Counted from the first letter of the stretch, positions 53,381 to 63,142 are shown. The stretch is 64,000 nucleotides of DNA from Cytobacillus solani (GCF_001420595.1 NZ_LJIX01000006.1:4802857-4866856); one strand, 5' to 3'. Made by a program: numbers and translations. Notes: a model not told the origin generated them from the sequence alone.

Positions 53381-53433
53381 TAAAAGCGTTTGCACAATTA
53401 TAAATCTCAGTTATAATACTTGTATACAAGTAT
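53381..53433 (+). promoter_or_regulatory. gnt operon promoter, GntR operator and cre-like site
   Basis: The -35 TTGCAC (53390-53395) and -10 TATAAT (53412-53417) are 16 nt apart. The perfect palindrome ATACTTGTATACAAGTAT (53416-53433) covers the transcription start and matches the known GntR operator of B. subtilis. TAAAAGCGTTTGCA (53381-53394) is a cre-like site with two mismatches, overlapping the -35 region. Confidence 0.85.
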
Positions 53434-53458
53434 ACCTTAAAAATAAGAAGGTGATTTT

Positions 53459-54190
53459 ATGACTGAACCCAAAGAATTTCTCTATCCAGGAAAATGGCTT
53501 TCTAAAGCTTCGGCTGGTGATCGTGTAGCATGTGAGCTTCGAATGCAAATTATTTCCGGCTTAATTGAAAGCGGTACCATCCTTTCTGAAAATAAATTAG
53601 CAGCTGATTTTGCTGTGAGCCGCTCACCCATTCGTGAAGCATTAAAAATACTTGCTTCGGAAAATATGATTCGATTAGAAAGAATGGGTGCCGTCGTTAT
53701 CGGCTTAACAGAAAAAGAAATTGAAGAAATTTACGATGTACGTTTACTAATAGAAACGTTTGTGTTTGAACGACTTGTCAAAATGGATATTCATGAGTTA
53801 GTAAATGAGCTCAGCAAAATCCATGAAATGATGAAAGTAGCCATCAAATTCCAAGACGCTGATGAATTTTCTTATCAAGATGTCTTATTCCATGAAACAA
53901 TTATTCGTGCCATTAATCATTCCTATATGCTGATGATCTGGAATAATTTAAAACCCGTTATGGAATCCCTCATTCTTTTATCGATGCGTGCTCGCTTTAA
54001 GGAAAAATACGAAGACTTCCCACGGATTTTGGAAAATCATGAGCTGTATATTGAAGCAATAAAAACGAGAGATCGAACGCTGATGATTAAATCCCTGCAC
54101 CAAAACTTTGATGATGTCCAAGGAAAGATAGAGGATTTATGGATGTCTCAACAAATGCTATCTAAAGGAGCCGAGCTAGAAGATGAGTAA
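53459..54190 (+). CDS. gntR: gluconate operon repressor GntR
   Basis: This 243-residue repressor has an N-terminal GntR winged HTH (LAADFAVSRSPIREALKILASE, about 45-66, in parts) and a C-terminal FCD ligand-binding domain with metal/acid-binding histidines (HETIIRAINHS). Gluconate releases it from the operator upstream. AGAAGGTG precedes the ATG, and the stop overlaps gntK by 8 nt. Confidence 0.92.
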   Translation: MTEPKEFLYPGKWLSKASAGDRVACELRMQIISGLIESGTILSENKLAADFAVSRSPIREALKILASENMIRLERMGAVVIGLTEKEIEEIYDVRLLIETFVFERLVKMDIHELVNELSKIHEMMKVAIKFQDADEFSYQDVLFHETIIRAINHSYMLMIWNNLKPVMESLILLSMRARFKEKYEDFPRILENHELYIEAIKTRDRTLMIKSLHQNFDDVQGKIEDLWMSQQMLSKGAELEDE

Positions 54191-55727
54191 CTATATGTTA
54201 GGTATAGACATCGGCACGACAAGTACGAAAGCTGTTCTATTTACTGAAAAGGGAGAGGTCATTCAACAAGAGAATATTGGTTATCCCCTTTACACACCGG
54301 ATATTTCTACAGCTGAACAAGACCCTGAAGAGATTTTCAAAGCTTTCTTACAAGCTATTTCGAATATAACGAAGAAGCATCCGCAAAAAAAGCTATCGTT
54401 TATTTCATTTAGCAGTGCCATGCATAGTGTCATTGCGATGGATGAACATGACCATCCACTGACCCCTTGTATTACTTGGGCAGATAATCGCAGCGAAGCA
54501 TGGGCACATAAAATAAAAGATGAGTTGAATGGACATGAAATATATAAACGGACAGGCACACCCAATCATCCCATGTCACCATTAACAAAAATTGCTTGGC
54601 TTGTGAATGAGCATCCTGAAATCGCTGTCAAAGTTAAAAAGTATATTGGAATTAAAGAATACATCTTTAAAAAGTTCTTTGATCAATATGTTGTCGATTA
54701 CTCTCTTGCTTCAGCGATGGGCATGATGAATCTCAAAACACTGGATTGGGATGAGGAAGCTCTCGCAATTGCTGGTGTAACACGTGCCCAATTATCTATG
54801 CTTGTACCGACAACCAAAATATTTCAGAACTGTCACCCTCATTTAGCAAAGCAGATTGGGATCAATCCGCAAACCCCATTTATTATTGGTGCAAGCGATG
54901 GTGTGCTTTCTAATCTAGGGGTAAATGCAATAAGAAAAGGCGAGATTGCGGTAACAATAGGGACAAGCGGTGCCATTCGAACGATTATTGACAAGCCGCA
55001 AACAGATGAAAAGGGCAGAATATTTTGCTATTGCCTCACCGAAAAGCATTGGGTAATTGGCGGACCAGTTAATAATGGGGGGATGATCCTCCGCTGGATA
55101 AGGGATGAATTTGCCTCTTCAGAAATTGAAACAGCAAAAAGACTAGGTATTGATCCTTATGAGGTATTAACGAAGATCGCTCAGCGTGTTAGACCAGGTG
55201 CTGATGGATTATTATTTCACCCTTACCTTGCAGGTGAACGCGCACCACTTTGGAATCCGAATGTGAGAGGTTCATTTTTCGGTCTCACACTTTCACATAA
55301 GAAAGAACATATGATACGTGCAGCATTAGAGGGTGTCATTTACAATTTATATACCGTATTTTTGGCTTTAATGGAATGTATGAATAGCCCTGTTACCCGA
55401 ATTCAAGCAACTGGCGGCTTTGCTAGATCTGAGGTTTGGAGACAGATGATGTCTGATATCTTTGAATCTGAAGTAGTCGTTCCTGAAAGCTATGAAAGCT
55501 CTTGTTTAGGTGCTTGCATTTTGGGGCTTTATGCGACAGGCACAATCCAGTCATTTGAAGTAGCAACTGAAATGATTGGCAGCACTTTTAAGCACACACC
55601 AAATGAGGAAGCTGTTAAAGAATATCGACAATTACTGCCGATTTTCATCAACCTTTCTCGAGCATTAGCAAATGAATATACACAAATTGCCAGCTATCAA
55701 CGCGGCTTAATAGACACAAATAAATAA
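54183..55727 (+). CDS. gntK: gluconate kinase GntK
   Basis: This 514-residue FGGY-family kinase makes 6-phosphogluconate. It has the N-terminal phosphate motif IDIGTTSTKAVLF (about 8-20), the substrate segment CITWADNRSEAWA (about 97-109), and the C-terminal ATP-binding motifs GTSGAIR and RIQATGGFARSEVWRQ. It is the second gene of gntRKPZ. Confidence 0.93.
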   Translation: MSNYMLGIDIGTTSTKAVLFTEKGEVIQQENIGYPLYTPDISTAEQDPEEIFKAFLQAISNITKKHPQKKLSFISFSSAMHSVIAMDEHDHPLTPCITWADNRSEAWAHKIKDELNGHEIYKRTGTPNHPMSPLTKIAWLVNEHPEIAVKVKKYIGIKEYIFKKFFDQYVVDYSLASAMGMMNLKTLDWDEEALAIAGVTRAQLSMLVPTTKIFQNCHPHLAKQIGINPQTPFIIGASDGVLSNLGVNAIRKGEIAVTIGTSGAIRTIIDKPQTDEKGRIFCYCLTEKHWVIGGPVNNGGMILRWIRDEFASSEIETAKRLGIDPYEVLTKIAQRVRPGADGLLFHPYLAGERAPLWNPNVRGSFFGLTLSHKKEHMIRAALEGVIYNLYTVFLALMECMNSPVTRIQATGGFARSEVWRQMMSDIFESEVVVPESYESSCLGACILGLYATGTIQSFEVATEMIGSTFKHTPNEEAVKEYRQLLPIFINLSRALANEYTQIASYQRGLIDTNK

Positions 55728-55742
55728 TTAGGAGGGGCGAAC

Positions 55743-57089
55743 ATGCCATTATTCATTGTAGCCATTGGGATCATTGCATTACTGATTTTAATAATGGGAC
55801 TAAAATTAAACACCTTTATTTCATTAATAATCGTATCTTTTGGCGTTGCTTTAGCCCTTGGAATGCCACTAGAGGAAATTGTTAAAACGATTGAAGCAGG
55901 ATTAGGAGGAACGCTTGGCCATTTAGCATTAATCTTTGGACTCGGGGCCATGTTAGGGAAATTAATCGCTGATTCTGGAGGAGCCCAACGAATTGCGATG
56001 ACCCTCGTCAACAAATTTGGAGAAAAAAATATTCAGTGGGCTGTCGTTGTTGCCTCATTCATTATTGGGGTAGCATTATTTTTCGAAGTGGGATTAGTTT
56101 TATTAATTCCAATCGTTTTTGCCATTTCAAGAGAATTAAAGGTATCCATTTTGTATCTTGGAATACCGATGACTGCCGCTTTATCTGTCACCCATGGTTT
56201 CTTGCCGCCGCATCCGGGACCAACCGTTATTGCTGGTGAATACAGTGCAAACATTGGTGAAGTATTGCTTTACGGTTTTATTATTGCTCTTCCAACAGTT
56301 ATTTTAGCTGGACCTATTTTTACGAAAATTGCTAAAAAAATAGTCCCTGCATCATTTACAAAAACAGGTAATATTGCTTCCTTAGGAGAGCAAAAAACGT
56401 TCAAACTGGAGGATACTCCTGGATTTGGCATTAGTGTTTTTACTGCTATACTTCCAGTTATCCTCATGTCGATCTCAACCATTATTACTCTTCTTCAAAA
56501 GACAATGGGCTTTGAAGACAATAGTTTTCTAGCTGCGATCCGGTTTATTGGCGAAGCTGGTACCGCCATGCTGATTTCCTTATTAGTTGCCGTTTATACA
56601 ATGGGTCTGGCAAGAAAAATTCCTATAAAAACGGTTATGGAATCATGTACCACAGCTATTACACAAATTGGGATGATGCTGTTAATTATTGGGGGCGGCG
56701 GTGCCTTCAAACAAGTATTAATAGATGGCGGTGTAGGTGACTATGTGGCTGAATTATTCGGTGGTACTTCCCTATCACCCATTTTACTCGCTTGGATCAT
56801 CGCAGCCATCTTACGGATTTCCTTAGGTTCTGCAACAGTTGCTGCTTTAACAACTGCTGGTTTAGTTATTCCAATGTTAGGACAATCTGATGCTAACCTT
56901 GCTTTAGTTGTACTTGCAACAGGCGCGGGCAGTTTAATTGCTTCCCACGTAAACGATGCAGGTTTCTGGATGTTTAAAGAATATTTTGGATTAAGCATGA
57001 AGGAAACGTTTGCCACATGGACATTACTTGAGACGATTATTTCTGTAGCTGGATTAGGATTCATTCTACTCCTAAGCTTATTCGTATAA
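55743..57089 (+). CDS. gntP: gluconate permease GntP
   Basis: This 448-residue GntP-family gluconate:H+ symporter has about 12-14 TM segments. Family signatures are SHGFLPPHPGPT-like THGFLPPHPGPTVIAGEY (about 160-177) and a C-terminal SHVNDAGFWMFKEYFGLS (about 401-418). AGGAGGGG lies just before the ATG, 15 nt after gntK. Confidence 0.92.
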   Translation: MPLFIVAIGIIALLILIMGLKLNTFISLIIVSFGVALALGMPLEEIVKTIEAGLGGTLGHLALIFGLGAMLGKLIADSGGAQRIAMTLVNKFGEKNIQWAVVVASFIIGVALFFEVGLVLLIPIVFAISRELKVSILYLGIPMTAALSVTHGFLPPHPGPTVIAGEYSANIGEVLLYGFIIALPTVILAGPIFTKIAKKIVPASFTKTGNIASLGEQKTFKLEDTPGFGISVFTAILPVILMSISTIITLLQKTMGFEDNSFLAAIRFIGEAGTAMLISLLVAVYTMGLARKIPIKTVMESCTTAITQIGMMLLIIGGGGAFKQVLIDGGVGDYVAELFGGTSLSPILLAWIIAAILRISLGSATVAALTTAGLVIPMLGQSDANLALVVLATGAGSLIASHVNDAGFWMFKEYFGLSMKETFATWTLLETIISVAGLGFILLLSLFV

Positions 57090-57125
57090 TTTTTTTCTAA
57101 AGGCAATATAAATTTATCCTTTCTA

Positions 57126-57165
57126 GGCAGTAAAACCTCTCGATTGAAATCGGAGTTTTACTGCC
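57126..57165 (+). other. intercistronic hairpin between gntP and gntZ
   Basis: The stem GGCAGTAAAAC / GTTTTACTGCC (57126-57136, 57155-57165) has an 18-nt loop but only a weak T tract. It may partly terminate or stabilise the message before gntZ. Confidence 0.6.
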
Positions 57166-57196
57166 TATTAATCTAAGTTAAAAGGAGCTCAGAAGA

Positions 57197-58597
57197 ATGT
57201 TCAATACAATCGGTATTATTGGTTTAGGCGTAATGGGCAGTAATCTCGCTTTAAACATGGCTAGTAAAGGAGAACAAGTAGCCGTTTATAACTATACGAG
57301 GGATTTAACCGATCAGCTTGTTCAAAAAAGTGAAGGACAGGGAATCCATCCATACTACGAAATCCAAGACTTTGTTCAGTCATTAAAAACGCCAAGAAAA
57401 ATCTTTCTTATGGTTACAGCAGGCAAACCGATTGATTCAGTGATTCGTTCATTAATGCCTGTTCTTGAAGCAGGCGATATCATTATGGACGGCGGGAACT
57501 CTCATTACGACGATACAGAACGCAGATACGATGAGCTGAAGTCTAAAGGAATTGACTATTTAGGAATTGGGATTTCCGGTGGCGAAGTCGGTGCTTTAAA
57601 GGGACCTTCTATCATGCCAGGCGGGGATAAAGAAGTATATGAGAAAGTGGCTCCCATTCTTACAAAAATAGCAGCACAAGTGGACAACACCCCATGCTGT
57701 GTTTATATTGGTCCAAAAGGGTCTGGTCACTTTGTAAAAATGGTACATAACGGGATCGAGTATGCAGATATGCAATTAATTACAGAAGCGTATACATTTT
57801 TAAAAGACAGACTCCATTTGAGCGTTCATGAAATTGCAGACATTTTCGACACATGGAACCAAGGAGAACTAAATAGTTATTTAATCCAAATCACTGCAGA
57901 CATTTTAAGAAAAAAAGACGAATTAACAGGATTGCCCCTCATCCATGTCATTCTTGATAGAGTAGGACAAAAAGGAACAGGAAAATGGACAAGTGTTCAA
58001 GCGATTAATAACGGAATCCCTTCTTCTATTATTACGGAATCATTATTTTCAAGATATCTATCCTCTTTAAAAGAAGAACGATTGACTGCAGAAAGCATCC
58101 TAGCTGACCCAAATATGAATCAGCAGCCATTAGATAAAGAGGTTTGGATTGAGTATGTTAGACAAGCGTTATACATGGGAAAGGTTTGTGCCTACACACA
58201 AGGGTTTACACAATATAAAATGACTTCTGAACTGTATGGCTGGGATTTACCTTTAAAGGATATCGCCCTCATTTTCCGTGGCGGCTGCATTATTCGTGCA
58301 GAATTTCTCAATGTCATTAGTGAAACATATCAGTCTCAGCCAAATTTGGCGAATTTGTTAATTGCACCGTATTTTGCTAAAAAAGCAAAGGCATATCAAT
58401 CAGGCTTGCGTAAAGTACTTTGCGAGGGCATTAACTCTGGGGTCTCATTCCCTTGCTTAAGTGCCTCACTCACTTACTATGACAGCTATCGCACAGGCAC
58501 ATCTAATGCCAGCTTATTACAGGCACAACGCGACTACTTCGGTGCCCACACTTATGAAAGAAATGACAGAGAAGGGATCTTTCATACAGAATGGTAG
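57197..58597 (+). CDS. gntZ: 6-phosphogluconate dehydrogenase, decarboxylating (GntZ)
   Basis: This 466-residue enzyme oxidises 6-phosphogluconate to ribulose 5-phosphate. It has the nucleotide motif GLGVMGSNLALNMA (about 9-22), the substrate motif IGISGGEVGALKGPSIMPGG (about 126-145), the catalytic lysine region GSGHFVKMVHNGIEY (about 178-192), and the C-terminal substrate tail. AAAGGAG precedes the ATG. The TAG stop overlaps a GGGACA repeat. Confidence 0.93.
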   Translation: MFNTIGIIGLGVMGSNLALNMASKGEQVAVYNYTRDLTDQLVQKSEGQGIHPYYEIQDFVQSLKTPRKIFLMVTAGKPIDSVIRSLMPVLEAGDIIMDGGNSHYDDTERRYDELKSKGIDYLGIGISGGEVGALKGPSIMPGGDKEVYEKVAPILTKIAAQVDNTPCCVYIGPKGSGHFVKMVHNGIEYADMQLITEAYTFLKDRLHLSVHEIADIFDTWNQGELNSYLIQITADILRKKDELTGLPLIHVILDRVGQKGTGKWTSVQAINNGIPSSIITESLFSRYLSSLKEERLTAESILADPNMNQQPLDKEVWIEYVRQALYMGKVCAYTQGFTQYKMTSELYGWDLPLKDIALIFRGGCIIRAEFLNVISETYQSQPNLANLLIAPYFAKKAKAYQSGLRKVLCEGINSGVSFPCLSASLTYYDSYRTGTSNASLLQAQRDYFGAHTYERNDREGIFHTEW

Positions 58598-58623
58598 GGA
58601 CATGTGGACAGGTTTACTGTCCC
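58597..58623. repeat. GGGACA-type palindromic repeat, copy 7
   Basis: GGGACATGTGGACAGG followed by TTTACTGTCCC begins at the last base of the gntZ stop codon. Confidence 0.7.
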
Positions 58624-58723
58624 AGGTAAAAGCAAGACAGATTCCTGCATAAAACGCAGCGTCGGTTCCCTTCTAAATAGGATATTACAGCCTCTAGGTT
58701 TAATTCAAATGAATATTTAGTCA

Positions 58724-58777
58724 TAGAAAAACTGCACCTCCAATCGTTTAGATGTATCTAGCAATGGGGGTGCAGTT
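58724..58777 (-). terminator. terminator of the queF-transporter operon
   Basis: On the minus strand AACTGCACC pairs with GGTGCAGTT (with further CC/GG pairs inside) and is followed by TTTTC. Confidence 0.78.
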
Positions 58778-58822
58778 CAATATGGAATGGACTATTTCTA
58801 CTAATTTTTTCACTCAAAAATA

Positions 58823-59455
58823 TTAAATTTCCTTTTGAACGATAGATGTTGTTTCTTGTCTCCTAATAAGATGAACCAATAAATAAACAAGCGGAGTAAC
58901 AAAAATCGATGCAAAAAACTTAAAAACATATTGGGTTAGAATTAGGCTTCCTAGGATAGCAACAGGCATTGTTCCATAGAAAGCAATCGTAATAAAAATA
59001 GTTGTATCGACCAATTGACTCAGCATGGTGGAGGCATTATTACGAAGCCAAAGTTTTTTCTGTCCATGCTTGCTCTTTAATCGATTAAATACAAAAACAT
59101 CTAGATTTTGACTAATCGCATAAGAAATTAGACTCGCGATAATCACTCGAAAGCTTCCGTTTAGGATTGTTTCGAAGGACTCCTGGTTTTTAAATACGGG
59201 AGCTGCTGGCAAATGAATCGCAATTGTAATAAATAGAACGGCTAGAACTTGCATGATCAAACCAGCATGAACTGTCTTCTGCCCTTCCTTTTTTCCATAA
59301 ACCTCGACAATCACATCGATAATTGGATACGTAAAAATATAGATAATAACAGCTGCTGGCAAGATCGCAAAGTCCCCAATACTAAATAGCTTAACAGCCA
59401 CAATATTAGCCAAAATTAAAAGCCCGACATATATACCATTTAAATATAAAATCAT
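58823..59455 (-). CDS. queuosine precursor transporter (YhhQ/VUT family)
   Basis: This 210-residue membrane protein has about six TM helices and the VUT-family segments KLFSIGDFAILPAAV (about 22-36), FTYPIIDVIVEVYGKKEGQ (about 41-59) and LVDTTIFITIAFYG. It imports preQ0 or preQ1. It follows queF by 14 nt and shares its preQ1 riboswitch, consistent with salvage when preQ1 is low. Confidence 0.88.
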   Translation of the reverse strand: MILYLNGIYVGLLILANIVAVKLFSIGDFAILPAAVIIYIFTYPIIDVIVEVYGKKEGQKTVHAGLIMQVLAVLFITIAIHLPAAPVFKNQESFETILNGSFRVIIASLISYAISQNLDVFVFNRLKSKHGQKKLWLRNNASTMLSQLVDTTIFITIAFYGTMPVAILGSLILTQYVFKFFASIFVTPLVYLLVHLIRRQETTSIVQKEI

Positions 59456-59469
59456 GTCCTTTACCTGCC

Positions 59470-59970
59470 TTATCGATTATCTACTTTTTCAGGATAGAGA
59501 TCATGGTTCATCAGCCGATGATTCGCCATCTCTTCATATTTCGTGCCGGGTCTCCCATAATTGCACCATGGATCAATCGATATGCCCCCGCGCGGTGTGA
59601 ATTTTCCCCAAACCTCAATATACCGTGGATCTAGTAATTTAATTAAATCGTTCATGATAATGTTGACGCAATCCTCATGAAAATCACCATGATTTCTGAA
59701 ACTGAATAAATAGAGCTTCAGAGACTTACTTTCCACAATTTTCTTATCTGGGATGTACGAGATGTACATCGTTGCAAAATCAGGCTGACCTGTTATGGGG
59801 CATAAGCTTGTAAATTCCGGGCAGTTAAATTTTACAAAATAATCCCGATTAGAATGCAGGCTATCGACCGCCTCCAATACCTCAGGTGCATAATCAGATC
59901 GATATTGTGTTTGCTGATTGCCTAAGAGTGTTAAATCCTTTAATCCTTCTTCCAGCTTGCGTCCAGACAT
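59470..59970 (-). CDS. queF: NADPH-dependent 7-cyano-7-deazaguanine reductase QueF
   Basis: This 166-residue unimodular T-fold enzyme reduces preQ0 to preQ1. The catalytic cysteine lies in [18 protein letters not shown], with Cys in SLCP (about 56). The QueF motif ESKSLKLY (about 79-86) and the glutamate in FHEDCVN complete the active site. ATG 59970 follows AAGGAGG; the frame upstream to 60003 is not used. Confidence 0.92.
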   Translation of the reverse strand: MSGRKLEEGLKDLTLLGNQQTQYRSDYAPEVLEAVDSLHSNRDYFVKFNCPEFTSLCPITGQPDFATMYISYIPDKKIVESKSLKLYLFSFRNHGDFHEDCVNIIMNDLIKLLDPRYIEVWGKFTPRGGISIDPWCNYGRPGTKYEEMANHRLMNHDLYPEKVDNR

Positions 59971-60054
59971 AAAAAAGCCTCCTTGTAAAATGTTTCCCAA
60001 CACTTTTCAAAAGAGGCTCGTTCAACCATTCTATTGCAAACAAATAGGATAAAA

Positions 60055-60086
60055 CAAAAAAAGCCATGTCCTATTATGGACATGGC
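60055..60086 (-). terminator. preQ1 riboswitch terminator
   Basis: The perfect 9-bp stem GCCATGTCC / GGACATGGC (loop TATTAT on the plus strand) is followed on the minus strand by TTTTTTTG. Confidence 0.9.
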
Positions 60087-60100
60087 GTATTGTCATGTAT

Positions 60101-60139
60101 CCATAGTTTTTTATAGAGGGTATAAGCTATGAACCTCTC
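60101..60139 (-). ncRNA. preQ1-I riboswitch
   Basis: The minus strand reads GGAGAGGTTCATAGCTTATA then CCCTCTATAAAAAACTATGG. The P1 stem (AGAGG / CCTCT), the loop CATAG that pairs with the 3' CTATG to form the H-type pseudoknot, and the A-rich tail are all intact. preQ1 binding should favour the terminator 15 nt downstream and shut off queF and the transporter. Confidence 0.93.
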
Positions 60140-60166
60140 CCGATCAAGTTCGGGTATCTTTTCAAT

Positions 60167-60195
60167 ATAATATAGAATGCAGCGGAAAACGTCAA
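60167..60195 (-). promoter_or_regulatory. promoter of the preQ1 riboswitch-queF operon
   Basis: On the minus strand TTGACG (60195-60190) and TATTAT (60172-60167) are separated by 17 nt. Confidence 0.75.
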
Positions 60196-60226
60196 ATAGA
60201 AATTTATGTAATGTACTATGCTAAAT

Positions 60227-61057
60227 CTACTCGATCTTTTCAACTCTTGTATATGGTCTTTTCCCTTCTGCAATAAGGTGGTTAATCCTCTCGACTAACT
60301 GCGGCAATTCACTTATTGATTTCATTGTAAAATCGGCCCCATTTTGGATAAAGGTTTGTTCGGTTTTAGCGATAGCTGTTTCTTGGTCTATCTTTGATAA
60401 AGCATTAAATTCATCTAAGCTTAAACCTAGTTCAGAGCTTCCTATAATGACACCAACTGACCAAACCCCTGCATTAACCCCTTCTTTAATATCTGAAACC
60501 GTATCACCCACTTTGATAACCTTACACACAGCAGAAAGTTTCAATGCCTCCATATTACGATAAATCATATAAGGATACGGTCTTCCAAGAGAATTTGTTC
60601 CATCAGGAGTTATATAGAAATCAGGACTATAGCTTTTACTAGCTGCATGAGGAACAACAACATCCATCATTGATTGGGTATACCCTGTTGTCGAACCAAC
60701 TTTCAGCCCCATCTCCTTCAACTTTTGTACTGTCTCTACCACCCTAGGAATGGGATCCGTATATTCTTTTAAGGAGGACATTAATGCAGGCTCAAATTCG
60801 GCATATAAATCCTCTACATCTTGCTCATTGAATCTTCTCCCAAACTTAGCTTCCCATAATCCGGAAACCCTTGGCATCATTAGCATTTCACGAATATGAT
60901 CAATCTTTAGCATGCCCATGGGTGCTCTTGCCTCTTCCATCGTTACATCAATGCCTGCATGTTTAAAAATATCAATAAATACATTTACAGGAGCAAAACA
61001 TCCAAAATCAACAGTTGTTCCAGCCCAATCTAAGATAACCCCTTCAACTTTATGCAT
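60227..61057 (-). CDS. phnX: phosphonoacetaldehyde hydrolase PhnX
   Basis: This 276-residue HAD-family enzyme splits phosphonoacetaldehyde into acetaldehyde and phosphate. The nucleophile is Asp10 in ILDWAGTTVD, and the Schiff-base lysine is Lys51 in MGMLKIDHI. Motif III GDTVSDIKEG binds Mg2+. The ATG at 61057 follows GGAGGG and overlaps the end of phnW by 8 nt; the longer frame to 61084 is rejected. Confidence 0.93.
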   Translation of the reverse strand: MHKVEGVILDWAGTTVDFGCFAPVNVFIDIFKHAGIDVTMEEARAPMGMLKIDHIREMLMMPRVSGLWEAKFGRRFNEQDVEDLYAEFEPALMSSLKEYTDPIPRVVETVQKLKEMGLKVGSTTGYTQSMMDVVVPHAASKSYSPDFYITPDGTNSLGRPYPYMIYRNMEALKLSAVCKVIKVGDTVSDIKEGVNAGVWSVGVIIGSSELGLSLDEFNALSKIDQETAIAKTEQTFIQNGADFTMKSISELPQLVERINHLIAEGKRPYTRVEKIE

Positions 61058-62147
61058 GCTGGCATCCCTCCAGATATTCCTCAATAATATTACATAATGC
61101 CTCTATATCTTCTTCATAAATTTCCCCAATATTGCCAATTCGGAATGTATCCACATCTGTCAGCTTTCCTGGATAAAGGACAAATCCTCGTTCTTTCACA
61201 TACAAATAGAAATCTTCAAAGCAGAATTGTTCGCTTGGGAAAAGAAAGGTTGTAATGATCGGTGACTGTTTTTCTGCTGTAATATACGTGTGAATGCCAA
61301 TCCTTTCAAGTCTATCCCGCAAAATTTGGTTATTATTTTGGTAGCGGTGATGTCTGGCTGGGATCCTGCCTTCTGCAAGCAATTCATCAATAGCTTTCGA
61401 AAAGGCAGCTACAACATGCGTTGGGGATGTAAATCGCCATTTCCCGTCCTTGTCCATTTCCTTCCATTGATCAAATAGATCTAATGATAAGCTCCGAGCA
61501 TTTCCTTCACAAGCTGCAAGTTTATCCCGTTTGGCAATAACAAAGCCAAATCCCGGAACCCCTTGAATACATTTATTCGCACTGCTAATTAGATAATCAA
61601 TTCCAAGTTCAGGAATATTTATATCTATCCCTCCAAAACTACTCATTGCATCGATGATTAACGTTTTGTCGTATTCCTTTGATAATCTCGATATCATCTC
61701 CATCGGATTTAAAATGCCTGTCGTTGTTTCACAATGAACCATAACCAAATGGGTAATCGCTTGATCTTCTTCTAAAATCTCTTTAATTTCATCTTCATTT
61801 GGGTACTCATTATAGGCGGCACGATATTCACGGTAATTAAGCCCTATATAGTGTGCGATTTTTACAATCCGCTCTCCATAAGCACCGTTCGTCACAATGA
61901 GAACCTTATCTTCATCCGAAACGGCTGATGTCATCACAGATTCAACCGCAAATGTCCCGCTTCCTTGCATAAGCACAACCGAGTAATCTTGCTGCGATAC
62001 ACCAGCTAATTCAAGCAGCTGTATACGAATCTTTTGCGTAATTCCTTTATAATCATCATCCCAAGTGCAGCGGTCATAAAGCATTTCCTCTTTCACTGTA
62101 CGAGAAGTTGTCAGCGGACCCGGTGTCAAAAGCTTATAATTATGCAT
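61050..62147 (-). CDS. phnW: 2-aminoethylphosphonate--pyruvate transaminase PhnW
   Basis: This 365-residue class V aminotransferase moves the amino group of 2-aminoethylphosphonate to pyruvate, giving phosphonoacetaldehyde for PhnX. N-terminal LLTPGPLTTS (about 6-15) and the PLP lysine in SSANKCIQGVPGFGF (about 190-204) are diagnostic. GGAGTG lies upstream of the ATG. Co-transcribed with the binding protein and phnX. Confidence 0.93.
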   Translation of the reverse strand: MHNYKLLTPGPLTTSRTVKEEMLYDRCTWDDDYKGITQKIRIQLLELAGVSQQDYSVVLMQGSGTFAVESVMTSAVSDEDKVLIVTNGAYGERIVKIAHYIGLNYREYRAAYNEYPNEDEIKEILEEDQAITHLVMVHCETTTGILNPMEMISRLSKEYDKTLIIDAMSSFGGIDINIPELGIDYLISSANKCIQGVPGFGFVIAKRDKLAACEGNARSLSLDLFDQWKEMDKDGKWRFTSPTHVVAAFSKAIDELLAEGRIPARHHRYQNNNQILRDRLERIGIHTYITAEKQSPIITTFLFPSEQFCFEDFYLYVKERGFVLYPGKLTDVDTFRIGNIGEIYEEDIEALCNIIEEYLEGCQHA

Positions 62148-62167
62148 GTTCCTTCACACTCCAATTA

Positions 62168-63142
62168 TTATTTTGCTGAATTAAAAAATGCTTGGTGCTG
62201 TTCCAATAACTTTACTGTTAACGGTTGGGCGAATGTCATCGAATGAGCTGGCTTGTTCACCTCATCAACTGTCTCCCCTTTGTAAAGAGCAACCGGATAG
62301 GATGACAATAATTCCTTCCTTGCATCGCTAATAATTACCTCTGCCATCTTCATAGCTAAATCTGTTGTTTCACCCTCTTTATCAATAACAGCAATCGATT
62401 CGGTAAGAGAAAAGTTGCCTTCCACTGGATCGACATAATCAATCGGTGCACCTGATTCCTTTGCTTGGACCGCTTGATGGCGAAGTCCAAAACCTGCCGC
62501 CACTTCTCCAGCCTGGACTTTTTTAATTGGACCTGAGCCAGAGCTTTCTAAGTGTGGGCCCACATTAGCAATCAACTCGTGAAGAATCGTTTTTCCTTCT
62601 TGTTCCCCGTACTCACTTATAATCGCTTGGATTAACAGCCAGCCTGTTGAAGAATCAACGATATTCGGAATAGACACTAATCCTTTAAATTCTGGTTTTG
62701 TTAAGTCTTTAATAGATGTTGGTGCTTCCAGCCCTTTTTCCTTCAGTACTTCCGTATTGACAAAAATGGCACCTGAATTGGATAAAATCGGCGTATAGAA
62801 GGATGGATATTCCTCTAATGCCTTCGCATCAAAAGCTAAATCTTTAAACATCGAATGCTCCTCTTGTGAGCTTTCAAGAAAATAAGAACTCATTGTCACT
62901 AAATCAGCTTCGATTTCCTTACCCTCTGCTATTAACTTCCCGCCTAATTCAGACGTTCCTAACGATTGAAAAACATACTCTCCCTCATAGCCAGCCTTAT
63001 TTAAGGCATTTTCCATTGCCGCAACAGCTTCTTCATCCCCATTCGTATAAATAACGACTTCCTCTTCTTTTTGACTGTTACAACCTGCTAACGCAATCAC
63101 AAAACCTAAAGCGAATAGAATCAGGATCATTTTTTTCATCAT
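62168..63142 (-). CDS. 2-aminoethylphosphonate ABC transporter substrate-binding lipoprotein (PhnS-like)
   Basis: This 324-residue exported protein has a lipobox ALAGC (Cys21) and an iron/AEP-type (FbpA/PhnS) binding fold: VVIYTNGDEEAVAAMENAL, GAIFVNTEVLKEKGLEAP, GFGLRHQAVQAKESGAPIDYV (each in parts). Ferric-iron binders of the same fold have tyrosine clusters that are not obvious here, and the phnWX context argues for 2-aminoethylphosphonate. The start overlaps the permease stop by one base. Confidence 0.85.
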   Translation of the reverse strand: MMKKMILILFALGFVIALAGCNSQKEEEVVIYTNGDEEAVAAMENALNKAGYEGEYVFQSLGTSELGGKLIAEGKEIEADLVTMSSYFLESSQEEHSMFKDLAFDAKALEEYPSFYTPILSNSGAIFVNTEVLKEKGLEAPTSIKDLTKPEFKGLVSIPNIVDSSTGWLLIQAIISEYGEQEGKTILHELIANVGPHLESSGSGPIKKVQAGEVAAGFGLRHQAVQAKESGAPIDYVDPVEGNFSLTESIAVIDKEGETTDLAMKMAEVIISDARKELLSSYPVALYKGETVDEVNKPAHSMTFAQPLTVKLLEQHQAFFNSAK

